NCBI GenBank assembly: GCA_041599115.1
Contig: JBFHXF010000055.1
Span: 1-13,093 of the forward strand
Direction: 5' to 3'
Origin: JACZUI01 sp041599115
GTDB taxonomy: Bacteria; Actinomycetota; Acidimicrobiia; Spongiisociales; ZC4RG35
Length of the DNA stretch: 13,093 nucleotides
A program made the translations under genes and the position numbers. The stretch's first letter is position 1. Each line of letters begins with the position of its first letter. This document shows, piece by piece, positions 1 to 6,613 of the stretch. The notes under the pieces are model-generated. The model worked only from the letters and a program-made list of their open reading frames with translations, did not search any database and was not told the origin of the DNA.

Positions 1-1031
1 GAGAACAGCGCAAAAGACCCCACCAGGACCAGGACGAGGAATCCGAGAAGCGCAGGGCCTATTGCCGACTGGGTGAATGAGTGAACCGAGTTGATCGTTC
101 CGGATCGGGTGAGGAAGGTTCCCAGGATGGTGAGTGCGAATACGCTGATGACCAGGATGAAGTTCCAGGCCTGGAGCATCCTCCGCCTGCGTTGTACCAG
201 CGCCGAGTGGAGGAATGCGGTCGCCGCCAGCCACGGCATGAATGAGGCGTTCTCAACCGGGTCCCACGCCCAGTAGCCGCCCCAGGACAGGACCTCGTAG
301 GCCCACCAGCCGCCAAGAAGGATGCCGAGTGTCAAGAACGACCATGCGATGAGAGTCGAGCGGTGACTGCGTCTCAGCCACTCTGGGCCCGGGGCTCCGA
401 GAACGAGGGCGCCCATGGCATAGGCAAACGGCACCGTCATTCCGACGTAACCCAGATAGAGGATGGGTGGGTGGATTGCCATGAGATAGTGGTTCTGCAG
501 TAGGGGATTCGGCCCGGGTCCCTGCAAGGGGGCAACCGCTCCGACAAAGGGCCAGGGACTCGATTGGGCGCATCCGAGCTCGAGTGCCTTGACGCAGGTT
601 TCAAAGGGATTCGAGACTGTGAGCATCAGTCCGAAGAAGAAGATGCCGACCGCGCCCATCACTGCGAGGGCTGCCGCCCCCAAGCTGTCCGGTTTCCGGC
701 GGTAGTGCCGCACCATCGCCCAGGTGTATCCCGCGAGTATGAGGCCCCACAGGACAATGGATCCCTCCAGGGCAGCCCAGGCCGTGGCCACGTCGAACGG
801 AAACGGGGTCGTGGTGGAGTGGTGATTGGCTACATAGGCCACGCTGAAGTCGTCCGTCAGCAAGGCCAGCTCCAAGGCGGCCATCGAGGAGATCGCACCC
901 GCCAGAAGGAGACGTCCCGGTCCCACGAGATCGGCCTGTTGGCCGCGAGCCACCGAGATACCGCGGAGGATGAGGAGCGTTGCGCCCAAAAAGGCGACGG
1001 CCACGCCGGCCAGGCCTAACACGGAGAGCAT
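1..1031 (-). CDS. ccmF: CcmF, cytochrome c haem lyase subunit (3'-truncated by window edge)
   Basis: This membrane protein of System I cytochrome c maturation takes haem from holo-CcmE and ligates it to the CXXCH cysteines of apocytochrome c on the outer face of the membrane. My translation from ATG 1029-1031 stays open to the left edge, giving about 343 residues; the family usually has about 600 or more, so the C-terminal part lies outside. Recognisable blocks are LQNHYLMAIHPPILYLGY (conserved His segment), the tryptophan-rich WWD motif GGWWAYEVLSWGGYWAWDP followed by VENASFMPWL, and TFLTRSGTINSVHSF. Several hydrophobic segments are visible. Its ATG overlaps the ccmE stop by one base (TGATG), so translation is probably coupled. 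It is the last gene of the ccm operon visible here. Confidence 0.95.
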   Translation of the reverse strand, partial: MLSVLGLAGVAVAFLGATLLILRGISVARGQQADLVGPGRLLLAGAISSMAALELALLTDDFSVAYVANHHSTTTPFPFDVATAWAALEGSIVLWGLILAGYTWAMVRHYRRKPDSLGAAALAVMGAVGIFFFGLMLTVSNPFETCVKALELGCAQSSPWPFVGAVAPLQGPGPNPLLQNHYLMAIHPPILYLGYVGMTVPFAYAMGALVLGAPGPEWLRRSHRSTLIAWSFLTLGILLGGWWAYEVLSWGGYWAWDPVENASFMPWLAATAFLHSALVQRRRRMLQAWNFILVISVFALTILGTFLTRSGTINSVHSFTQSAIGPALLGFLVLVLVGSFALF

Positions 1032-1441
1032 CAGTTATCCGGGTAAGCCCCGCCCTTTTCGGGGGTCTGGTAGTTCTCGTCGTGTTTGATCAACGCCTCG
1101 CTGGCAACGAAGGTGTCTCCTGACCAGCTTCCCTCCAGAAGCACGGGAACATCGTCCCCGAAGAGCGACGGCGGGGGCCCGTTCAAGAGAATCGCAATGG
1201 TCGCTCCACCATCGGTCACCTCGAAGGTGACTACGTCGGCGGTGACATTGACCGAGCCGGCGACAACGTTTCCCGCCAGCCGAAAGGCGCTGCCGTCGGG
1301 AAAGTCGGCTTTCTGTGAAATAGCCTCTGTCGGGTAGAGGTAGTAGGTCAGGTTGGTGCTGAGTCCGCTGACAGTGAAACCGATGACCAGGGCGATGACA
1401 CCAATCGTTCCGAACAGGACAAAACGATGGTGGTTCATCAT
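1031..1441 (-). CDS. ccmE: CcmE, periplasmic haem chaperone
   Basis: CcmE binds haem covalently and carries it from CcmABCD to CcmF. The 136-residue product has one N-terminal membrane anchor (about residues 7-27), a beta-rich OB-fold-like body, and the C-terminal haem-attachment motif KHDENYQTPE. His120 matches the haem-binding His130 of E. coli CcmE and Tyr124 the conserved tyrosine, so this is the classical histidine type rather than the cysteine variant. Length is typical. The gene begins with tandem ATGs (1441 or 1438), and the first overlaps the ccmD stop as ATGA. It ends in TGA and overlaps the ccmF start by one base. Confidence 0.95.
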   Translation of the reverse strand: MMNHHRFVLFGTIGVIALVIGFTVSGLSTNLTYYLYPTEAISQKADFPDGSAFRLAGNVVAGSVNVTADVVTFEVTDGGATIAILLNGPPPSLFGDDVPVLLEGSWSGDTFVASEALIKHDENYQTPEKGGAYPDN

Positions 1442-1545
1442 CCGCTTCGAGCCCGCCTCGATCGAACGTGCAAATAGACCGCATAGCCCACGATTGCCGC
1501 ATAGGTGATTCCGAAGGTCCCGATGACGATGGCCTGGTCAGACAT
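1438..1545 (-). CDS. ccmD: CcmD, small membrane protein of the haem-export ABC complex
   Basis: This is a 35-residue ORF in the short space between ccmC and ccmE. My translation begins MSDQAIVIGTFGITYAAIVG, continues AVYLHVRSRRARSG after one Tyr, and ends in TGA. It has a single hydrophobic segment (about residues 5-25) followed by an Arg-rich cytoplasmic tail. That layout, the size and the position are those of CcmD, which helps release holo-CcmE from the CcmABC complex. CcmD sequences are poorly conserved, so the call rests on topology and place. It overlaps the ccmC 3' end by 8 bases and the ccmE start by 4. Confidence 0.88.
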   Translation of the reverse strand: MSDQAIVIGTFGITYAAIVGYAVYLHVRSRRARSG

Positions 1546-2248
1546 CCTCGACCTCACTCAGCCGGGGTGGGGTGATTCCTTGATCGGCCTGCACCGGGGC
1601 CGGAGCCACGGCGAGCTCCGCTTTGGCCACATCCAATCGGGCTGCTATCAGCGCCGCGAAGAGGACTGTGAAAGCAATCACGTTGACCCCCATGGCGATC
1701 AGCATTTCGGTCGGCATGGTCGAGCCGTCGGGCCGGATCGATTGAGTCTGATGGAGCGTCCTGAACAGATTCACCGAGAAATACACCAACGGCACTTGGA
1801 TGACGGCGATCGCCCCGAGTATTGCTGAACGCCGCGCCCTGGCGTACGGGTCCGGTGTCGCCCGGCGCAGCGCGAGATAACCGATGTAGACGAAGAACAT
1901 GACGGCGGTCGTGGCAAGCCGGACATCACTCCAATCCCACGCCCTTCCCCAGACGGCCTGGCCCCAAGCCATTCCGGTGAACAGTCCAACAGCCGTGAAG
2001 AGAACGCCGACCTCTGCCGACGCCTCGGCGAGACGATCCCACCTTGCCGTCTTTCGAAGCAGCCATGCGATTGAGGAGGCGGCGGTGAGGCCGAAGGCCA
2101 TGAAGGCCACCCACATCGACGGCACGTGGACATTGATGATCCGGCTGAACTCACCCTGAACCACATCGGTCGGGGAGGTGAATGCGAGCCAAAGTCCGGC
2201 CGCCACGGCGATACCAGCCAGGGCAAACAGGATCCTCGTCCGTGTCAT
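1538..2248 (-). CDS. ccmC: CcmC, haem-handling membrane protein of cytochrome c maturation
   Basis: CcmC presents haem to CcmE at the outer membrane face. The 236-residue product is rich in membrane helices. It carries the tryptophan-rich WWD motif (about residues 95-111, WGQAVWGRAWDWSDVRLAT) flanked by the two expected haem-ligand histidines, His41 (in INVHVPSMW) and His166 (in LHQTQSI). The C-terminal tail of about 30 residues is Ala/Pro-rich and probably cytosolic. It starts 4 bases inside the end of ccmB and its TGA lies inside the start of ccmD. Confidence 0.95.
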   Translation of the reverse strand: MTRTRILFALAGIAVAAGLWLAFTSPTDVVQGEFSRIINVHVPSMWVAFMAFGLTAASSIAWLLRKTARWDRLAEASAEVGVLFTAVGLFTGMAWGQAVWGRAWDWSDVRLATTAVMFFVYIGYLALRRATPDPYARARRSAILGAIAVIQVPLVYFSVNLFRTLHQTQSIRPDGSTMPTEMLIAMGVNVIAFTVLFAALIAARLDVAKAELAVAPAPVQADQGITPPRLSEVEDV

Positions 2249-2919
2249 CTAGATGTCTCCTCGAGCGGTCGCGCCAACCCGACTCCGGCCACGGCCAGGG
2301 CTAGGTCGGTAGCGAGTAACAGCAGTATCCAGGGCAGGATACTTGCCTTCCGGGTTATGGCCTCCAGCGTCTGGGATCCACCTATTACGAGAGGAATGGC
2401 GAGGGGGGCGACGATGAGTGATGCCAGAGATGTCCGGCTTCTCAACCCCGCGGTCACCTCGCCGGCCAGCGTCCCGAGTTCGGTCAGTCCAATTGCCGCC
2501 AGGACGGTGCTGGCGATTGCCGGCCCAACCCAACCGTTCGAGAGCCGGGGGTTATAGAGGATCAGCATGGCAACGAGCAGGGCCGAGAAAAAGCCAAGCG
2601 TGAGAAGCGATCCCGAGATTGCCCTTCCTGCAAACTTGGCAGCCGGGTCCACTCCCAAGAGCGAGTAGAGGTCCCTTCGTTCAGGGGTGTCGGCGGCCGC
2701 CTGTCTCAGCGCGACCTGCATGCCGAACAGAATGCCCAAGGCCCAGTAGACCGCGGGCCCAATGAGCGAGATGCCCGAGAGGTCGACGCCCAGGGCAAGG
2801 GGGAAGACCAGGAGAGCGATGACGGAGAAAGGAATCACGATGCGAAACACGTCGCCGGTACGCCTTTCTACCGACAAATCCACTCTGGCGATTTCGATGG
2901 CTTGCTTCCAAAAGGTCAT
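2245..2919 (-). CDS. ccmB: CcmB, permease subunit of the haem-handling ABC complex
   Basis: This 224-residue integral membrane protein has about six hydrophobic segments, normal for CcmB. The N-terminal stretch ERRTGDVFRIVIPFSVIALLVFPLALG and the later block PERRDLYSLLGVDP fit the CcmB pattern. It pairs with CcmA to form the ABC transporter-like complex that, with CcmC and CcmD, uses ATP hydrolysis to release haem-loaded CcmE. It overlaps ccmA and ccmC by 4 bases each, indicating coupled translation and a fixed stoichiometry. Confidence 0.93.
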   Translation of the reverse strand: MTFWKQAIEIARVDLSVERRTGDVFRIVIPFSVIALLVFPLALGVDLSGISLIGPAVYWALGILFGMQVALRQAAADTPERRDLYSLLGVDPAAKFAGRAISGSLLTLGFFSALLVAMLILYNPRLSNGWVGPAIASTVLAAIGLTELGTLAGEVTAGLRSRTSLASLIVAPLAIPLVIGGSQTLEAITRKASILPWILLLLATDLALAVAGVGLARPLEETSR

Positions 2920-3557
2920 GCCATCTCCTCGAGGGTCCCTGCGGAAAGAGCAAACACTGTCGTAGCCCGGCGCAGCTGGGCGCGGTCATGGGACACCACC
3001 ACCGCGGCGCCACCAGCGTTGACGGTCCGGTCGATGAGCGCATCGATCAAGGCCTGAGCATCAGAGTCGAGCCCGCTGAACGCCTCATCGAGCAGGACGA
3101 GTTTTGGTCGCGTTATGAGGAGGCGTGCTATCTCAGCGCGGCGGAGCATTCCGAAGGAGCTCGCAGACCCCCTCCGACCCATTACCCCCTCCAGCCCGAC
3201 CACTCGTAAAGCGGTGGCCACCCGGTCCATGTCGTGACCCGACACCCGAGCGGCGTGGACCAGATTCTCTTCGAGAGTCAGTTCGGGGATGACTGCCGGA
3301 ACGTGGGAGATCATGGCGATCTGGCTGCGAATCCCGAACACATCGTTGCTTCCGAGATCTGCCCCCAGGACCTGACCCTCGCCGGTTCGGGGTCGGAGGA
3401 GAGTCGCCAGGACTCTGAGAAGAGTGGTCTTACCCGATCCGTTGGAGCCGGCAACTCCGACAACCTGACCGGCGCTCACCGCGATTGTGACCCCATTCAA
3501 AACACGGCTCTCTCCGAGTGTTACTCCGACGTGCGCGAGACTGGCCAAGGAAGTCAC
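2916..3557 (-). CDS. ccmA: CcmA, ATP-binding subunit of the haem-handling ABC complex
   Basis: This is a 213-residue ABC ATPase: Walker A GSNGSGKTT at 37-45, Walker B LVLLDEAFSGLD at 153-164 with catalytic Glu158, and the switch His190 in VVVSHD. The signature segment reads SASSFGMLRR (131-140) rather than LSGGQ; loss of the double glycine is unusual, though CcmA signatures are often divergent. CcmA powers release of holo-CcmE from CcmC and does not itself transport haem across the membrane. Its stop overlaps the ccmB start by 4 bases, and 31 bases separate it from the upstream Lgt-like gene. Confidence 0.93.
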   Translation of the reverse strand: MTSLASLAHVGVTLGESRVLNGVTIAVSAGQVVGVAGSNGSGKTTLLRVLATLLRPRTGEGQVLGADLGSNDVFGIRSQIAMISHVPAVIPELTLEENLVHAARVSGHDMDRVATALRVVGLEGVMGRRGSASSFGMLRRAEIARLLITRPKLVLLDEAFSGLDSDAQALIDALIDRTVNAGGAAVVVSHDRAQLRRATTVFALSAGTLEEMA

Positions 3558-3588
3558 GGTCGAAGTCTCACCTCCGGGGTCCTGGTGT

Positions 3589-4263
3589 TCAAGTCGGATG
3601 CGGATACGGCTGCGTATGGAGTCGTCGTCCCGTGATCGGCAGGGCGATTCCCACAGCGATGCCTGCGATGTACCAGCCTGCCGGACCCCCGGCGAGGGTG
3701 AGCCGGAGCGGTTCGGTGGCGAGAAGGACGAGTGAGGCCAGGCCGAGTGCCGAACCGGAGCGTAGAAGCGTGGCCATCGGAGCCCGCGAGACCACTACGG
3801 CCGCCACGATGAGCCCGGCGGCGGCGTACAGCTCAACGGGGTGTCGATCGACGCTGCTGGCGGGCACCGACCATCCCCAAGGGAGGTTGGTGGCGGTCCC
3901 CAGACAGGCACCTCTCCACAGGCAGCCGGCATGCCAGCCGGCGAGTCCGAGCAGCGCGGCCGGGGCAACGGCATCCAGAAACGGGACATGGCCTTTGACC
4001 GACCACATGTAGGCTCCCATGGCGCCCGCGGTCGCGGCTGCAGTGTGGACACCCCCCCGAACCAGAAGGATGTCACCGGGGTGGACAAGCGGGTTGGTCC
4101 CTTGCGAGATCATGGCTGCGAGGCGTCCTATCAGCAGACCGGCGGCGGCCCCTCCGGTCAACCTGTCCATGGCATGGTCGGGCAGACCATGGTTCCATAT
4201 CCGGATTCCCACCCAGGCAAACCCCACACCCGTGAGGGCGGCCCAGACGAGGGTGAATTCCAC
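3589..4263 (-). CDS. Lgt-like (prolipoprotein diacylglyceryl transferase family) membrane protein
   Basis: This 224-residue membrane protein resembles Lgt, which transfers diacylglycerol from phosphatidylglycerol to lipobox cysteines. Family-like blocks are GLLIGRLAAMISQGTNP, VRGGVHTAAATAGAMGAY, the segment around GCLWRGACLGTATNLPWGW (112-131) and RHPVELYAAAG (140-150). In true Lgt the third block contains GRIGNF with catalytic Arg and Asn; here it is GWHAGCLWRGAC with two cysteines (Cys114, Cys120), so classical activity is doubtful. It starts at GTG two bases after the thioredoxin stop and lies 31 bases ahead of ccmA, so it is expressed with cytochrome c maturation. A role in thiol or cytochrome handling, or in acylating the neighbouring lipoprotein, is inference only. 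Confidence 0.75.
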   Translation of the reverse strand: MEFTLVWAALTGVGFAWVGIRIWNHGLPDHAMDRLTGGAAAGLLIGRLAAMISQGTNPLVHPGDILLVRGGVHTAAATAGAMGAYMWSVKGHVPFLDAVAPAALLGLAGWHAGCLWRGACLGTATNLPWGWSVPASSVDRHPVELYAAAGLIVAAVVVSRAPMATLLRSGSALGLASLVLLATEPLRLTLAGGPAGWYIAGIAVGIALPITGRRLHTQPYPHPT

Positions 4264-4265
4264 TA

Positions 4266-4769
4266 CTAGCTGCCCGAACGCAACAGCTCGTCGATTCCCA
4301 GAGCAAGCGCTCTCTCATCGATCACACCGTTGTGGGTCGAGTCCAAGCGGCCTCCGGGAAGAAAGAAGAATGTGATGGGTGTCCCGATGCCGCCGTAGTT
4401 GATTGGTATTGCCCGGTTACGATCGAAGTAGTTGTCGTATTCGAGACCGAATTCGGCAATGAACGCTTTGGCGTCGGCCTGATTGTCCTGGACGTCGATC
4501 CCGATGAACTCGACCTGCGCCCCAAAGGCTTGGTGGGCGCTCACCAACAGTGGCGCCTCGGAGCGGCAGGGTATGCACCATGACGCCCATACATTGACGA
4601 CCGCGGGTCGATCGAGCCCTGCGAGAATCTGCTCGAGGCCCTCGACTGTGATATCCGGAATGTCGGGCACTCCTCTGGTGTCGGCCGATGCGCCTCCGCA
4701 TGCCGCCAAGGTCAGAGCCAGCGCCAGCCCAGAGGCGACGAGTTTCAACATCACAGCGGATTGTGTCAT
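4266..4769 (-). CDS. TlpA/ResA/CcmG-type thioredoxin-fold lipoprotein
   Basis: This 167-residue exported thiol-disulfide protein has a signal peptide with hydrophobic core VASGLALALTLAAC and lipobox LAAC (Cys24), so the mature protein is probably lipid-anchored outside the membrane. The thioredoxin fold carries the active site WASWCIPC (Cys65, Cys68) and the cis-proline motif GTP (Pro131). In cytochrome c maturation such proteins reduce the CXXCH cysteines of apocytochrome before haem ligation, which fits its place at the head of the ccm genes. I chose ATG 4769 because it directly precedes the signal peptide; the frame is open for 81 more residues upstream, but these are Arg/Gly-rich and overlap the repair gene. 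A purine-rich AGGGA lies just upstream. Confidence 0.9.
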   Translation of the reverse strand: MTQSAVMLKLVASGLALALTLAACGGASADTRGVPDIPDITVEGLEQILAGLDRPAVVNVWASWCIPCRSEAPLLVSAHQAFGAQVEFIGIDVQDNQADAKAFIAEFGLEYDNYFDRNRAIPINYGGIGTPITFFFLPGGRLDSTHNGVIDERALALGIDELLRSGS

Positions 4770-4801
4770 CGATCCCTGGATATATGGCCGGCACGTGGCG
4801 C

Positions 4802-6436
4802 TCAGATGCGCGATCCGGGCCTCAGCCGTCTCACCTGGCGCGCCGGGACGGCAAGCTCTCCGGATGCTTCGATCAGCCGGGGCTCGTTGTTGACTAGCCA
4901 TCGCCAAATCAGGTCGGCTTCTTCCGCGATCTGGACCGACGGTGCCACATCGCTGATCGTGGCCTCGACCTGAGAAACCGGGACAAAGGAAGGAATTTGA
5001 CCCGTTGTCCATGTTGCGACGAGCCGGCCGTGATCGATGGATGCGTGGTCTCCACTCAGAGTCTCACCCTCCCAGCAGCCGAGGCCCTGCAGGGCCGACC
5101 AGGACTGCCGAAGCTCGATTGCACGAGCGAGCGCGTCATGGCGGTCCCGTACCCAGCCTGCCTCCTCGAATCGAAGGTTGTCTGAGAACTCCTCCATCCG
5201 GACGACAAGTGGTTCGAGCAGCAAGCTCGGGTCTACGGTCACGCCGTCGATCAGTCGCAGGACCACTTTTCGATAGATGTCCTCATCGAGGAGCCCGTCG
5301 CACGGGCACAAAGAGACACCGAGTTGGGCCGCAGCGCATTTGCCGCTCCGAGAACCCGGTCGGGCGTGGCAACGTCTGATCGGAGTGCTATCCCACAGGG
5401 CGGTGACCACCAGGTCGGCGGTGCGTTTGGAGCGGAATGGCCCCAGATGGATCAGGGCGTCATCCCGCAGGGTTCTCACGACCGACAGCCTCGGGTATTT
5501 CTCTTTCGTCAGCTTGACGAAGTGAGACGTTTTCGGTGGTCGAGATCGGCGGTTGTAGCGGGGTCGGTAGGCGTGGATCAGCCGGATCTCTGTCACCTCG
5601 GCTTCGAGCAAGGTGTTGGTCGGCCGATACTCGATCGCTTCCAGCTCGCGCATCATGCTGGCGACAGAGCGGCGCTTGTCCCCATAGAAATACTGGCGAA
5701 CTCTGGCCCGGAGATTGCTTGCCTTACCCACATAGATAGGGACGTCGTGCCGGTCCTTGAAGACGTAGACGCCGGGTGCCCGGGGCAACGGCTCGGTCAG
5801 GCGGATTTTGGAGTAATGCGCTGATCCCTTTGCCCGGGGCAACTGAATCAGATCGTCGAGATTGGTGACTCCGATCGATCCGGCGCGCTCGAGGAGAGAG
5901 TGGAAGACGTGAGCAGTGGCCCGGGCATCCTCCAGAGCTCGATGGTTGGGCGTGACTGGAGAACGAAAATGGGATGCAAGCGTGGCCAGTTTGAGATTGC
6001 GCACGTCGGGTCGAACCAGTCTCCGCGCCAGCGCCGCCGTGTCGACGGTCTGGTTCCCGATCCTGGGGTATCCCAGCCGAATACAGGCCGCGTTCAAGAA
6101 CGACATGTCAAAACGAATGTTGTGCCCGACGATGATGGCGTCCCCGATGAACTCGAGGAAGGAGGGGAGGGCAGTCTCTATTCTCGGGGCGTCGAAGACC
6201 ATCGACTGGGTGATCCCGGTGAGGATCGTTATCGATGGCGGTATGAGTGCACCCGGGTCGACCAGCGTCTGGTACGAGCCGATGAGATCGCCCCCCAGGT
6301 ATCGCACACCAGCGATCTCGGTGATCTCACATGTGGCGGCGGAGCCGCCCGTTGTCTCGAGATCCAAGACGCAAAATGCCACATCGATGAGCGGGGTGGA
6401 CAGATCATCGAAACTGGGCTGGATGGCGGTCGTCAC
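4802..6436 (-). CDS. DEDDh exonuclease / GIY-YIG / UvrC-like DNA-repair fusion protein
   Basis: The product has about 544 residues from GTG 6436 (548 from TTG 6448; numbering here is from the TTG). A DnaQ-type DEDDh exonuclease covers about 22-190: LDLETTG (Asp29, Glu31), HNIRFDMSFL (Asp114) and HRALEDARAT (His169, Asp174). A GIY-YIG nuclease domain follows at about 223-300, with PGVYVF, IYVGKASNLRARVRQYF and the metal-binding Glu region LLEAEVTEI. A UvrC-like cysteine cluster (Cys360, Cys371, Cys381, Cys383) and a UVR-type helix (LRFEEAGWVRDRHDAL) complete it. The C-terminal endonuclease and HhH domains of full UvrC are absent, as in E. coli Cho. The exact damage substrate is unknown. The LexA box directly upstream indicates SOS induction. 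The tlpA-like gene starts 32 bases downstream. Confidence 0.9.
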   Translation of the reverse strand: MTTAIQPSFDDLSTPLIDVAFCVLDLETTGGSAATCEITEIAGVRYLGGDLIGSYQTLVDPGALIPPSITILTGITQSMVFDAPRIETALPSFLEFIGDAIIVGHNIRFDMSFLNAACIRLGYPRIGNQTVDTAALARRLVRPDVRNLKLATLASHFRSPVTPNHRALEDARATAHVFHSLLERAGSIGVTNLDDLIQLPRAKGSAHYSKIRLTEPLPRAPGVYVFKDRHDVPIYVGKASNLRARVRQYFYGDKRRSVASMMRELEAIEYRPTNTLLEAEVTEIRLIHAYRPRYNRRSRPPKTSHFVKLTKEKYPRLSVVRTLRDDALIHLGPFRSKRTADLVVTALWDSTPIRRCHARPGSRSGKCAAAQLGVSLCPCDGLLDEDIYRKVVLRLIDGVTVDPSLLLEPLVVRMEEFSDNLRFEEAGWVRDRHDALARAIELRQSWSALQGLGCWEGETLSGDHASIDHGRLVATWTTGQIPSFVPVSQVEATISDVAPSVQIAEEADLIWRWLVNNEPRLIEASGELAVPARQVRRLRPGSRI

Positions 6437-6454
6437 GGCCCACGACAAGCTATC

Positions 6455-6470
6455 TCGAACATGTGTTCGA
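6455..6470 (-). promoter_or_regulatory. LexA (SOS) operator of the exonuclease/UvrC-like gene
   Basis: The sequence TCGAACATGTGTTCGA consists of perfect inverted arms TCGAAC/GTTCGA around four bases, matching the Gram-positive and actinobacterial LexA consensus CGAAC-N4-GTTCG. It lies 7-19 bases upstream of the candidate start codons and abuts a -10-like GATAGCTT on the minus strand (6447-6454), so bound LexA would block polymerase. The lyase-ATPase gene on the other strand begins about 125-145 bases away and could share the control, but that is less certain. Confidence 0.85.
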
Positions 6471-6584
6471 TGTCAAGAACCCAGCGCATGGCTCCGGATG
6501 TTGGAGGGTGTAGCCCCTGGGTTGTGACCTGCCGGCCGCCGTCTCGGTAAGCCGCACGATAACCTCGGGTCTCTCGAACACCGT

Positions 6585-6591
6585 GGAGGTG
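6585..6591 (+). promoter_or_regulatory. Strong Shine-Dalgarno ahead of the MerB-like gene
   Basis: GGAGGTG is a near-perfect Shine-Dalgarno sequence, but it lies 22 bases before the first canonical start (GTG 6614), too far for normal use. It is 4 bases before an in-frame ATC codon at 6596, which would give ISDYELV before the GTG-encoded residue region. No other in-frame ATG, GTG or TTG exists back to the stop at 6560. The real start may therefore be the rare ATC. Confidence 0.6.
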
Positions 6592-6613
6592 GGATATCTC
6601 GGATTACGAACTA

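Noticed and set aside
564..1019. 151-residue plus-strand ORF
   Set aside because: It is antisense to ccmF, which carries unmistakable motifs throughout this stretch.
4266..5012. 248-residue version of the thioredoxin lipoprotein
   Set aside because: The extra 81 residues are Arg/Gly-rich, overlap the repair gene in another frame and would bury the signal peptide.
6572..6581. Second LexA site near CTCTCGAACA
   Set aside because: Only one half-site (CGAAC) is present; there is no GTTCG at the right spacing.
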